A DNA stretch of 64,000 nt from Hymenobacter glacieicola (lineage in GTDB: Bacteria > Bacteroidota > Bacteroidia > Cytophagales > Hymenobacteraceae): the NCBI RefSeq assembly GCF_014640315.1, contig NZ_BMGS01000006.1, positions 1-64,000 on the forward strand, given 5' to 3'. The notes under the pieces are model-generated. The model ran no database searches. It was not told where the DNA came from and saw only the letters and a list, made by a program, of their open reading frames with translations. Position numbers and translations under genes: made by a program. Position 1 is the first letter of the stretch; each line of letters opens with the position of its first letter. This document shows positions 23,320-31,476 of the stretch, in pieces.

Positions 23320-24414
23320 TTATTCTCCTTGTTCCGGCATACGGTACACCACGGCGTTGCAGTTCATGCCGGCCCCCACGGAGGCAAACAGGATGGTTTG
23401 GCCCGGAGTGATTTCGTTGCCGTTGAACTGGTGCTTCACCAGCAGGTCAAAAAGGGTAGGCAGAGTAGCTACCGATGAGTTGCCCAGCCAGGATATGGTC
23501 ATGGGCATAACTTCTTCCGGAATGGTAGTTTCGCCGTACAGGCTGTAGAGGCGCTTGAGAATGGCATCATCCATCTTGCCGTTGGCCTGGTGCAGCAGCA
23601 GCTTGTGCATGGCCGCCAGGGGTAGGCCTGCTTTATCGAGGCAGTCTTTGATGGCCTGGGGCACGGTTTTCAGGGCGTACTCATACAGCTTGCGGCCTTC
23701 CATTTTCAGGAACAGTTCCTGGCCCTCGTAGGCTGGATTGTAGGAAGCGCCCATGCGCAGCAGGTGGGCCGCCTGCACGGTATCGGAGCGGGTGCTGTGG
23801 CACAGGATGCCCACCGGCTCGTCGCTTTCGCGCGCTTCCAGCAGCACGGCCCCGGCCCCGTCGGCGTAGAGCATACTGTCCCGGTCGTGGGGGTCGCACA
23901 CGCGGGAAAGCACCTCGGCCCCAATAACCAGCACGCGCTTTGCGTCGCCGGAGCGCAGGTAGTAGTCGGCCTGAATAAGAGCTTGCAGCCAGCCGGGACA
24001 CCCGAACGGGAGGTCGTAGGCAATGGTCTGCGGGTTTTCGATGCCCAGCTTGTGTTTAACCCGGGCCGCCAGACTCGGAACAAAGTCAGAGCGCTTGTTG
24101 GCGGCGCTGACGTCGCCGAAGTTGTGGGCCACCAGGATGTAGTCCAGCTGCTCCGGATCGGCGCCGCACGAGTGCAGAGTATCCTGGGCGGCCAGAAAGG
24201 CAATGTCAGAAGTTACCTGGTCGTCGGTGACGTAGCGACGCTCCTGGATGTCAGTGATTTGTGCAAAACGTTCCACAATCTCCGCCCCCGACTTGGGCAG
24301 CCGCGTGCCGGTGGCATCAAAGAAGGAGGAAGAAATGAACTCCTCATTTTTAACAACTCGTGAGGGGAGGTAGCTGCCTGTTCCGGTAATGACCGAATGG
24401 AGAGTCTTACGCAT
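23320..24414 (-). CDS. 3-oxoacyl-ACP synthase III-like enzyme
   Basis: 364 residues, thiolase-fold condensing enzyme. The Cys-His-Asn triad is visible: Cys in DLPFGCPGWLQAL near 126, His in LLLHQANGKMDD near 279 and Asn in SWLGNSSVATLP near 315. FabH-type enzymes start fatty-acid synthesis by condensing acyl-CoA with malonyl-ACP. This one is longer than typical FabH (about 320), stands alone without fab genes, and has an unusual PFGCPGW active-site context, so it may be a special-purpose KAS III or an OleA/HMG-like relative. ATG 24414 is chosen over the open frame to 24441. Confidence 0.8.
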   Translation of the reverse strand: MRKTLHSVITGTGSYLPSRVVKNEEFISSSFFDATGTRLPKSGAEIVERFAQITDIQERRYVTDDQVTSDIAFLAAQDTLHSCGADPEQLDYILVAHNFGDVSAANKRSDFVPSLAARVKHKLGIENPQTIAYDLPFGCPGWLQALIQADYYLRSGDAKRVLVIGAEVLSRVCDPHDRDSMLYADGAGAVLLEARESDEPVGILCHSTRSDTVQAAHLLRMGASYNPAYEGQELFLKMEGRKLYEYALKTVPQAIKDCLDKAGLPLAAMHKLLLHQANGKMDDAILKRLYSLYGETTIPEEVMPMTISWLGNSSVATLPTLFDLLVKHQFNGNEITPGQTILFASVGAGMNCNAVVYRMPEQGE

Positions 24415-24586
24415 AACAGAAAGTGCGGAATGAGGACGCAACTATGTGTAAAAGTAGGGCCTTTTTAGCAGTGGCGGCACGCAAGTCAGAAAAACAACCC
24501 GCTTCAATTGTACCTTCGCTGCGGGCCAGAACCTGAACATTGCGTCAGGTTGGCGGTTGCTTGCTGACCCATTTGTCCAACTTCCC

Positions 24587-25168
24587 ATGAAAGCTTTGCT
24601 CCTGTCGGGGCTGCTGGCCGCGGCTGGCTTTTCCTGCAACTTTACCTCGTCCCCTACCTCCGCCATGACTACCGAAACCACCGCCCCGGCTACCGGCACC
24701 GTGTACGACTTCACCGTCAAGAGCATTGATGGCAAAGAAGTGAAGCTCAGCCAATATAAAGGTAAAAAGCTACTCATCGTCAACACGGCCTCGGAGTGCG
24801 GCTACACTCCGCAGTATAAGGAGCTGGAGGAACTCTACCAAAAGCACGGCGACAAAGTAGTGGTGCTGGGTTTCCCGGCCAACAATTTCGGCGGGCAGGA
24901 GCCCGGCACCGAAGCCCAGATTGCCGCGTTCTGCGAGAAAAACTACGGCGTTACGTTTCCGCTGTTCAGCAAGATTTCGGTGAAAGGTTCCGACACGGCG
25001 CCGCTCTACCAGTTTCTGGCCGACAAAGCCAAGAACGGGGCCGTGGCCGACGCCCCGAGCTGGAACTTCTGCAAGTACCTGGTAGATGAAACCGGCCACG
25101 TGGTGGCCTTCTATCCTTCCAAGGTAAAGCCCATGAGCGACGAGCTGGTGGCGGCCATCCTGAAGTAG
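24587..25168 (+). CDS. Glutathione peroxidase family protein, lipoprotein form
   Basis: 193 residues. The signal peptide ends in LAAAGFSC, so it is probably lipid-anchored in the periplasm. The peroxidase domain has the catalytic Cys in NTASECGYTPQY near 70, the Gln in PANNFGGQEPGT near 105 and the Trp/Asn in SWNFCKYLVDE near 160: the Cys-Gln-Trp set of GPx enzymes. These reduce H2O2 and lipid hydroperoxides, in bacteria mostly with thioredoxin. ATG 24587 gives a clean signal peptide. A TACCTTCG box lies at 24511-24518. Confidence 0.9.
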   Translation: MKALLLSGLLAAAGFSCNFTSSPTSAMTTETTAPATGTVYDFTVKSIDGKEVKLSQYKGKKLLIVNTASECGYTPQYKELEELYQKHGDKVVVLGFPANNFGGQEPGTEAQIAAFCEKNYGVTFPLFSKISVKGSDTAPLYQFLADKAKNGAVADAPSWNFCKYLVDETGHVVAFYPSKVKPMSDELVAAILK

Positions 25169-25192
25169 GCCCGGCCCCTGACCTGATGCGCG

Positions 25193-25246
25193 GCAGCCTG
25201 CCCCGTCTGTGCTTCTGCTGGCACGGCGGCGCAGGCTGCTTTTTTT
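25193..25246 (+). terminator. Rho-independent terminator after the peroxidase gene
   Basis: GCAGCCTGC (25193-25201) pairs with GCAGGCTGC (25231-25239), followed by seven T. Confidence 0.8.
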
Positions 25247-25304
25247 GGCCAATAGGTAGCGGTGGGTTTTCCTACCTTCGCGCCCGTAACTAACCCCTGC
25301 CCGC

Positions 25305-25967
25305 ATGGTACGCACCGTTATTTTTGACATGGATGGAGTAATTGTGGATACCGAGCCGGTGCACCGCTACGCCTATTTCAGCCACTTCCGGGAGCTGGGC
25401 ATTGCGGTACCGGACGAGGAGTACGCCACGTTCACCGGCCGCTCCACCAAGAATGTGTACCAGTACCTCAAGGACAAGCACGGCCTGGCCCAACCGGTAG
25501 AAGAATTGGTGATGATGAAGCGGGAGTTTTTCAACCAGGCCTTCGATGAGAAACCCGACCTGGACCTGCTGGAGGGCGTGCGCGTGCTCATCGAGGAGTT
25601 GCACGCGCACGGCATGCAGCTCATTCTGGCCTCCTCCGCTTCCCACTCCACCATCGACCGGGTGATGCGGCGGTTTGCCCTGGGCCCTTACTTCTCCCAC
25701 GTGGTAAGTGGCGAGGATTTTCCGCGCTCCAAGCCCGATCCGGCCATTTTTGTGCATGCCGCGTCTCTGTCGGCAGCTCCCCCGGCGGAGTGCGTGGTAA
25801 TTGAAGACTCCGCCAACGGCGTCACGGCCGCCAAGGCTGCCGGCCTGTACTGCATCGGCTACAACAGTGAGCATTCCCCGCTTCAGGACCTGAGCCATGC
25901 TGATCTGGTCGTGGGTCATTTCCACGAGCTGACCGCCGCCCGAATTGCCGCCCTTGCAACCGTGTAG
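25305..25967 (+). CDS. HAD hydrolase, beta-phosphoglucomutase-like
   Basis: 220 residues. IFDMDGVIVDTEPVH (6-20) gives the DxD nucleophile of HAD enzymes with the helical cap of subfamily IA. The motif-II serine is in LASSASHST near 108, the lysine in RSKPDP near 143 and the acidic pair in VIEDSANGV near 165. Members dephosphorylate sugar phosphates, or isomerise glucose 1-phosphate; the substrate cannot be read from the sequence. It is the first gene of a tight run with menA and kptA (43 and 48 bp spacing). A TACCTTCG box lies near 25273-25280. Confidence 0.85.
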   Translation: MVRTVIFDMDGVIVDTEPVHRYAYFSHFRELGIAVPDEEYATFTGRSTKNVYQYLKDKHGLAQPVEELVMMKREFFNQAFDEKPDLDLLEGVRVLIEELHAHGMQLILASSASHSTIDRVMRRFALGPYFSHVVSGEDFPRSKPDPAIFVHAASLSAAPPAECVVIEDSANGVTAAKAAGLYCIGYNSEHSPLQDLSHADLVVGHFHELTAARIAALATV

Positions 25968-26010
25968 CTAGCGGCACTCGCCGCAAGCGCGCCCGATACT
26001 ACCATTCCTT

Positions 26011-26973
26011 ATGGCAACTTCCTCTTCTGCCGCGCCCGCTACCCCCACGAGCCCGGCCAAAGCCTGGCTTTCGGCCTTCCGGCCCCGCACGCTGCCGCTG
26101 GCCCTGGCCAGCATTATGGCGGGCGGATTTCTGGCCGCCAGCCACGGGCAGTTTCGTGGCTCCGTAGTGGGGCTGGCGGCCCTCACCACCATTCTACTGC
26201 AGATTCTGAGCAACCTCGCCAACGACTACGGCGACTCGCAGAACGGCGCCGACAGCGTGCACCGCGAGGGGCCGCAGCGGGCGGTGCAGAGCGGGGCCAT
26301 CAGCCCCCAGCAGATGAAAAAGGGCATGGGCGTGTTCGGGCTGCTTTCCTTGCTGAGTGGTTTGCTGTTGCTGTGGGTGGCTCTGGGCACGGCGGGCGCC
26401 TGGATTTTTCTGGCCTTCTTCGGGCTGGGTTTGTTGGCCATTTGGGCGGCCGTCAACTACACGGCTGGCGCCAAGCCCTACGGCTACGCCGGCCTCGGCG
26501 ACCTGTCGGTGTTTATTTTCTTCGGGCTAGTGGGGGTGTGCGGCACGTACTTCCTGCAAGCCTACAGCCAAGTGGACATCTGGACCCAGGCCCTGCCGCT
26601 GCCGGTGCTGCTGCCGGCCGCCGCCCTGGGCTGCTTTGCCACGGCCGTGCTCAACGTCAACAACATCCGCGACATCCGCTCCGATGAGCTGGCCGGCAAA
26701 ATCACGATTCCGGTGCGGCTGGGCCCGGTGCGCGCCCGCCGCTACCACTGGCTGCTGCTGCTGCTGGGCTTTGGTAGCGCCGTGGTGTACGTGGCCCTCA
26801 CGTATCACTCGCCCTGGCAGTGGCTGTTTCTGCTCGCGGCCCCGCTGCTGCTGCGCAACGCTACTCAGGTGTGGCAGCGCCAGGACAGCATGCAGCTCGA
26901 CCCGCTGCTTAAGCAAATGGCCCTGACAACGCTCGTGTTTACCCTGCTTTTTGGGCTAGGGCAGGTGTTGTAA
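26011..26973 (+). CDS. menA: 1,4-dihydroxy-2-naphthoate polyprenyltransferase
   Basis: 320 residues, UbiA superfamily with eight to nine membrane helices. The prenyl-diphosphate/Mg site is seen in SNLANDYGDSQNGADS near 70, and the second Asp-rich motif in NVNNIRDIRSDELAGK near 218. It attaches the polyprenyl tail to DHNA in menaquinone synthesis, the quinone expected in Bacteroidetes. The first 20 residues are Ser/Ala/Thr-rich. No other men genes lie in the window. Confidence 0.92.
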   Translation: MATSSSAAPATPTSPAKAWLSAFRPRTLPLALASIMAGGFLAASHGQFRGSVVGLAALTTILLQILSNLANDYGDSQNGADSVHREGPQRAVQSGAISPQQMKKGMGVFGLLSLLSGLLLLWVALGTAGAWIFLAFFGLGLLAIWAAVNYTAGAKPYGYAGLGDLSVFIFFGLVGVCGTYFLQAYSQVDIWTQALPLPVLLPAAALGCFATAVLNVNNIRDIRSDELAGKITIPVRLGPVRARRYHWLLLLLGFGSAVVYVALTYHSPWQWLFLLAAPLLLRNATQVWQRQDSMQLDPLLKQMALTTLVFTLLFGLGQVL

Positions 26974-27021
26974 GTGGTTGAATGTCCTCTTATTGCTGGT
27001 GAATCTTAGAAAAGCATCCTT

Positions 27022-27576
27022 ATGCTCTCCGAGAAAGAAACCACCCGCCTCAGCAAGCTACTCAGCTTGGTGCTGCGCCACAACCCGGGCTACCTCGGCC
27101 TGATGCTGGACGCGCAGGGCTGGGTTGAAGTTGATATGTTGCTGGCTCAGGCCAAGGCACACCAGGTACCGCTCACCCGCGAAAACCTGCAGTATATCGT
27201 GGAAACCAACGCCAAGCAACGCTTCCGGTTCTCCGAGGACCAGCAGCGCATCCGGGCCAGCCAGGGGCATTCGGTGGAGGTAGCCTTGGGCTACGCGCCC
27301 GTACCGCCGCCCGACGTACTGTACCACGGCACAGCCACCCGGTTTCAGGCTTCTATTCAGCAGCAGGGACTCCAGAAAATGAGCCGTCAGCACGTACACC
27401 TGAGCGCCGATGTAGCCACTGCCCGGCAGGTAGGCAGCCGCCACGGCCAACCGGTAGTGTTTGCAATAGAGGCTGGCCGCATGCACGCTGATGGCTACGC
27501 ATTTTATCAGGCCGACAATGGCGTGTGGTTAACGGAGGAGGTACCCGCTAAGTACCTGCAGTTGCTGGAGGGGTAG
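27022..27576 (+). CDS. kptA: RNA 2'-phosphotransferase
   Basis: 184 residues. LSKLLSLVLRHNPGYLGL near 11-28 and the NAD-binding segment YHGTATRFQASIQQQGLQ near 95-112 are the Tpt1/KptA signatures; HVHLSADVATARQVGSRHG follows. The enzyme moves an internal 2'-phosphate from RNA to NAD, releasing ADP-ribose 1'',2''-cyclic phosphate. In eukaryotes it ends tRNA splicing; in bacteria the natural substrate is unknown. No RNA ligase is nearby. It is the third gene of the HAD-menA-kptA run and ends before a bidirectional terminator. Confidence 0.9.
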   Translation: MLSEKETTRLSKLLSLVLRHNPGYLGLMLDAQGWVEVDMLLAQAKAHQVPLTRENLQYIVETNAKQRFRFSEDQQRIRASQGHSVEVALGYAPVPPPDVLYHGTATRFQASIQQQGLQKMSRQHVHLSADVATARQVGSRHGQPVVFAIEAGRMHADGYAFYQADNGVWLTEEVPAKYLQLLEG

Positions 27577-27625
27577 GGCGTTGGTGGTAGCTTTACACCG
27601 TGCTTTTCTCTAGTGCCAGCAACGC

Positions 27626-27659
27626 GAAAGCCCCCGCTGCAAGTGCAACGGGGGCTTTC
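27626..27659. terminator. Bidirectional terminator
   Basis: A 15-bp stem (27626-27640 with 27645-27659, one mismatch) between the convergent kptA and helicase genes. Confidence 0.75.
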
Positions 27660-27675
27660 CTATTCATTCTCAACC

Positions 27676-29397
27676 TTACTCGGCGCTAGGCGACACTGGT
27701 ACGGCGGCAGTTGCTTCGGTAGCGCCACCCTCCGGCCGGGGCCCGCGGCCACTACGGTTACGGCCGCCCCGCTTGCGGCGGCGCTGGCCTTCCGATTTCT
27801 CGCCTTCAGCGCGCGGCTCGGTGCCTGCTTCTCCTTCGGGACGGGGTGCCCGCGGGACTCTCGGCTCCCGGGCCCGGCTGGCACCGTCTTTCGATTCACC
27901 CTCGGGCCGTGGAGTACGCTCCCGGCGGGGGCGGCTCTCGCCGCCTTCCGGGCGGTCTTCCCGGGGTGGGCGCTGGTAGGGCTGGGCAGGTGCCTGGCCG
28001 GCATCGAGAGCAGCCAAGGCGGCCTGGGCTTTGGCAATCCGCTCCTGCTGCTGCGCATCCGGCTTGCCGTCCCGGTCGGGGCGGGGGCCCCGGCCGCTAC
28101 GGCCGCCTTCGCCCCGCGGGCCTCGGTCGCCTTCTGGGCGCGGGCCCCGGTCACGGCCACCACCGGAGCCACCGCTGCGGCCACCGCTGCGGCCACCGCG
28201 CTCCGGGCGGCCGCCGACTTTGCCGCGCAGGCCGCTGAAACGCTTGGGGTCGAACTCGGGCGCTTCGCCCAAGCCCAGCTCCTCAGTGATATTCTTCTTC
28301 TCGATTTCGCGCTCAATCAGCTTCTCAATCTTCACCACGCGGTCCTGGTCCTGGTCCGAAATGAAGGTGATAGCCGTGCCTTTAGTAGCAGCTCTTGCGG
28401 TACGACCAATCCGGTGCACGTAGTCCTCGGCAGCGCGCGGAATGTCATAGTTCACCACGTGGCTCAAAGAGTCAATATCGATGCCGCGGCTGAGCACGTC
28501 GGTCGCTACCAGGATGGGGAACTGCTTGTTTTTGAAGGCGCGCATGATTTCTTCGCGCTCCTCCTGGGTGCGGTCGGAGGAGATGCCGCGGGCCTCAATG
28601 CCGAGCTTGTTGATAGCCCGCACAATGCCGCCTACGGCTGCTTTCTGCGAGGTAAACAGCACCATGCTCTGCACATCCTGGGTTTTGATAATGTGCTCCA
28701 ACAAATAAATCTTCTGGCGGTCGAAAGCCAGGTAGAACTGCTGGTCGATGCCGGCGGCGGGCTTCGATACGGCCAGGCGGATTTCCTCGGGCTGGTTTAG
28801 AATCTGCTGCGAAAACTCCCGGATTTTGTTGGGCATGGTGGCCGAGAACAGCAGGGTCTGGCGCTCCTTGGGCAACTGCCGCACAATGTTGAGGATGTCA
28901 TCGGAGAAACCCATGTCCATCATCTTATCGGCCTCATCGAGCACCAGGTACTTCAGGTCCTCGAACTTGACGTAGCCCATTTGCATGTGGGCAATGAGGC
29001 GGCCGGGCGTGGCAATGATAATGTCGGCGCCGGAGGTGAGGGCGCGCTTCTGCTGCTCCCAGCCCTCGCTTTTGCCCCCGCCGTAAATGGCAATGGAGCT
29101 GGCCTCTACGAAGTAGCCGAAGCCGGTTACCTGCTCGTCGATCTGGGTAGCCAGCTCGCGGGTAGGTACCAGCACTAGGGTAGAGGTAGTGCCGTGCTTG
29201 GCGTGCGAAATTTTATCGAGCAGGGGTAGCAGGTAGGCGGCCGTTTTGCCGGTACCGGTTTGGGCGCAGGCAATCAGGTCTTTGCCCTCCAGGATTTTGG
29301 GAATAGCCTGCTCCTGTATGGGCGTGGCATTCTGGTAATTCATGGCGTCCACGCCGGCCAACAGGTCGTCGTGGAGGTTAAAATCGTGAAACTTCAA
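27676..29397 (-). CDS. DEAD-box RNA helicase with RG-rich tail
   Basis: 573 residues. The helicase core (1-375) shows the Q motif, AQTGTGKT (Walker A), PTRELATQ, LDEADKMMDMGF, SATMP, and in RecA domain 2 DVLSRGIDID and HRIGRTARA. From about residue 385 the protein becomes low-complexity and rich in Arg, Gly, Pro and Glu (GGRSGGRSGGSGGG and similar), a disordered RNA-binding tail. This is the RhlE-like class with Bacteroidetes-type tail, acting in ribosome assembly or mRNA remodelling, often at low temperature. The tail's DNA is extremely GC-rich. Confidence 0.92.
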   Translation of the reverse strand: MKFHDFNLHDDLLAGVDAMNYQNATPIQEQAIPKILEGKDLIACAQTGTGKTAAYLLPLLDKISHAKHGTTSTLVLVPTRELATQIDEQVTGFGYFVEASSIAIYGGGKSEGWEQQKRALTSGADIIIATPGRLIAHMQMGYVKFEDLKYLVLDEADKMMDMGFSDDILNIVRQLPKERQTLLFSATMPNKIREFSQQILNQPEEIRLAVSKPAAGIDQQFYLAFDRQKIYLLEHIIKTQDVQSMVLFTSQKAAVGGIVRAINKLGIEARGISSDRTQEEREEIMRAFKNKQFPILVATDVLSRGIDIDSLSHVVNYDIPRAAEDYVHRIGRTARAATKGTAITFISDQDQDRVVKIEKLIEREIEKKNITEELGLGEAPEFDPKRFSGLRGKVGGRPERGGRSGGRSGGSGGGRDRGPRPEGDRGPRGEGGRSGRGPRPDRDGKPDAQQQERIAKAQAALAALDAGQAPAQPYQRPPREDRPEGGESRPRRERTPRPEGESKDGASRAREPRVPRAPRPEGEAGTEPRAEGEKSEGQRRRKRGGRNRSGRGPRPEGGATEATAAVPVSPSAE

Positions 29398-29468
29398 GGT
29401 TCAGCGAATTAGGATGATGAAATGGCTGACCTTGTTGTCCGGTCAGCAAACCGCTTGTGTAATGCTAA

Positions 29469-29476
29469 CAAAGATA
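29469..29476 (-). promoter_or_regulatory. -7 box of the helicase gene
   Basis: The minus strand reads TATCTTTG, 72 bases before the helicase ATG; no TTG at -33 distance. A 5' UTR of about 65 nt is possible. Confidence 0.45.
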
Positions 29477-29531
29477 GGAGGAATTCGTGCCCTGCGGTCG
29501 GGCTTAGGCCGCGGCCGTTGGTCTGGCCCGG

Positions 29532-30554
29532 CTAGGCTACCGGACCGGCCAGCATTTCCAGCTGCCAGCGCAGCTCCTCCGCCCGCACCGGAAACGGCTG
29601 ACCTTCCCGAATCGTCTGGTACACGGCATCAAACAAGCCGCTGTAGTTGCCCCGCGGCGCGGCCAAGCTGGAGACCGTAGCTACCGTGTCTTGCACGAGG
29701 GTGAGCTGGCCCTCCGCGCCGGCAGGCTCCTGCCCGTAATCCGCAGCCGTGGGCAGCAGGCCCCGGTCGAGCTGGGTTTCCTGCACGTCGGCGCGCTGCT
29801 TGTGGAAGGAGCCGCGGGTGCCGTGCAGCACGTAGGCCGGCACCGGGGCGGCCGTCAGCAGGCTACCCGTCACAAACACGTTCAGTTCGCCGGGGTAGGC
29901 CAGGTGGAAGTGGAAGTAGTCGTCGACCCGGGAATCGGGACGGTGGCTGGCCAGGGTTTTGTGCACGCGCTCCGGCCAGCCAAATAAGCTCAGGGCCTGG
30001 TCGAGCACGTGGGGGCCGAGGTCGTAACTCAGGCCGCTGCCAGGGGTAGCGGGGTCCTCCTTGAACACCTTGGGGTTCAGGGCCGCCTTGTAACGGTCAA
30101 AGCGAAAATGAACCTCTGTGAGCTGGCCCAGCTGTCCGCTTTCTACTACCTCTCGCACCAGTTGAAAGTCCGAGTCCCAGCGGCGGTTCTGGTAGGCCAG
30201 CAGGTGCAGGCCACGCTCCTGGGCCAGTTGCAGCAGTTCATCCAACTCAACGGGGGTAGTGGCCACCGGCTTTTCGATGAGCACGTGCTTGCCGGCCAGC
30301 AGGGCCTGCCGGGCCAGCTCCGCGTGGGTGTTGTTGGGGGTGTTGATGATGACTAGCTCCAGGGCCGGATCGGCTAGCAGCGCGGCCACGCTCTGGTGGC
30401 TCTGCACGCCCGGGTACACCTGGGCTGCCTGCTGGCGGGTGCGTTCCACCACGCTCCGCAAGGCAAAGCCGGGGTGAGTGTGCACAAACGGGGCGTGGAA
30501 AATGCGGCCCGACATGCCGAAAGCAAGCAGGCCGGTTTGGATAGAGTTGGTCAT
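29532..30554 (-). CDS. Gfo/Idh/MocA family oxidoreductase
   Basis: 340 residues. The N-terminal Rossmann domain has GLLAFGMSGRIFHAPFVH near 9-26, and EKPVATTP near 100 with the family lysine. Next comes the alpha/beta C-domain with SGLSYDLGPHVLDQALSLFG near 180, where the conserved D-x-x-x-H is seen. The HAPFVH variant is typical of the YdgJ/YhhX branch. It is a cytoplasmic NAD(P)-dependent sugar or inositol-type dehydrogenase; substrate unknown. ATG 30554 is used instead of the open frame to 30596. It is divergent from the methyltransferase gene. Confidence 0.88.
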   Translation of the reverse strand: MTNSIQTGLLAFGMSGRIFHAPFVHTHPGFALRSVVERTRQQAAQVYPGVQSHQSVAALLADPALELVIINTPNNTHAELARQALLAGKHVLIEKPVATTPVELDELLQLAQERGLHLLAYQNRRWDSDFQLVREVVESGQLGQLTEVHFRFDRYKAALNPKVFKEDPATPGSGLSYDLGPHVLDQALSLFGWPERVHKTLASHRPDSRVDDYFHFHLAYPGELNVFVTGSLLTAAPVPAYVLHGTRGSFHKQRADVQETQLDRGLLPTAADYGQEPAGAEGQLTLVQDTVATVSSLAAPRGNYSGLFDAVYQTIREGQPFPVRAEELRWQLEMLAGPVA

Positions 30555-30684
30555 ATTGCGCGGGAAGTAGCCGGGCGGAAGCGCCGAGCCGTGCACAGCC
30601 GGCCAGCGGCGCCGGCTTGCCGTGCAGCAACAATACTAGAGCCCACTTGCCACAAACCAAAACCCTGCCCCTAAAAACCACCCC

Positions 30685-31419
30685 ATGCTCGACCGTTTCT
30701 CAACCCAGGCCGACCTGTACGCCCGTTACCGCATCGACTACCCGCCGGCCCTCTACCAGTGGTTGCTGCCCCAGGTGCCCGGCCGGGAGCAAGCCTGGGA
30801 CTGTGCCACCGGCAACGGGCAGGTAGCGGTGGTACTGGCCGAGCACTTTAAGCAGGTGGAGGCCACTGACCTCAGCGCCGCCCAACTGGCTCAGGCCCCG
30901 GCCCGGCCCAACATCCGCTACCAGCAGGCCCCGGCCGAGCACCCGCCGTTTCCGGCCGCTAGCTTTGACCTGGTAACGGTGGCCCAGGCCGTGCATTGGT
31001 TTGACATGGCCGCGTTCAACGAGGAAGTGGTCCGGGTGCTGCGACCCGGCGGGGTAGTGGCCGAGTGGGGCTACGGGCTGGTAGGCATCAGCCCCGAGCT
31101 GGACCCGCTCGTCCGGGAGTTTTACGCCCACACCATGCGCCCGTACTGGGATGCCAACCGCTGGCACATCGACGATGAGTACGCCCGGCTGCCGTTTCCG
31201 TTTGCCCACGTGCAGCACGCCCGGTTCGCGGTGCAGCGCGCCTGGACGGCCGAATGGTTTCTGAACTACCTGCGCACTTGGTCGAGCGTGGTGAAGTACG
31301 AGCAGCAGCACGGCCAGGACCCGGTCCTGCGCATTGCCCCGGAGCTAACCCAGCGCTGGGGCCCGGGCGAGCGGCTGGTGGAGTTTCCGGTATTTGCGCG
31401 GCTGGGTCGCAAAGAATAG
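30685..31419 (+). CDS. Class I SAM-dependent methyltransferase
   Basis: 244 residues. The SAM-binding motif I is WDCATGNGQVAVVLAEHF near 36-53, followed by VEATDLSAAQLAQA (acidic residue for the ribose) and FDLVTVAQAVHWFD near 100 as motif IV. This is the methyltransferase type 11 group, with the AVHWFD variant of small-molecule methyltransferases related to yeast Crg1/Tmt1. The substrate is unknown. No operon partner: the following gene starts 57 bp later and is unrelated. Confidence 0.88.
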   Translation: MLDRFSTQADLYARYRIDYPPALYQWLLPQVPGREQAWDCATGNGQVAVVLAEHFKQVEATDLSAAQLAQAPARPNIRYQQAPAEHPPFPAASFDLVTVAQAVHWFDMAAFNEEVVRVLRPGGVVAEWGYGLVGISPELDPLVREFYAHTMRPYWDANRWHIDDEYARLPFPFAHVQHARFAVQRAWTAEWFLNYLRTWSSVVKYEQQHGQDPVLRIAPELTQRWGPGERLVEFPVFARLGRKE

Positions 31420-31476
31420 TCAATGCCGCTGGTTGACTATCTGACTGAACAGGACATTGGGGCGTAATTTGCCGCT

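Noticed and set aside
27613..28800. 395-codon plus-strand frame over the helicase tail
   Set aside because: Produced by the low-complexity Arg/Gly-rich tail of the DEAD-box gene; no start context and no domain.
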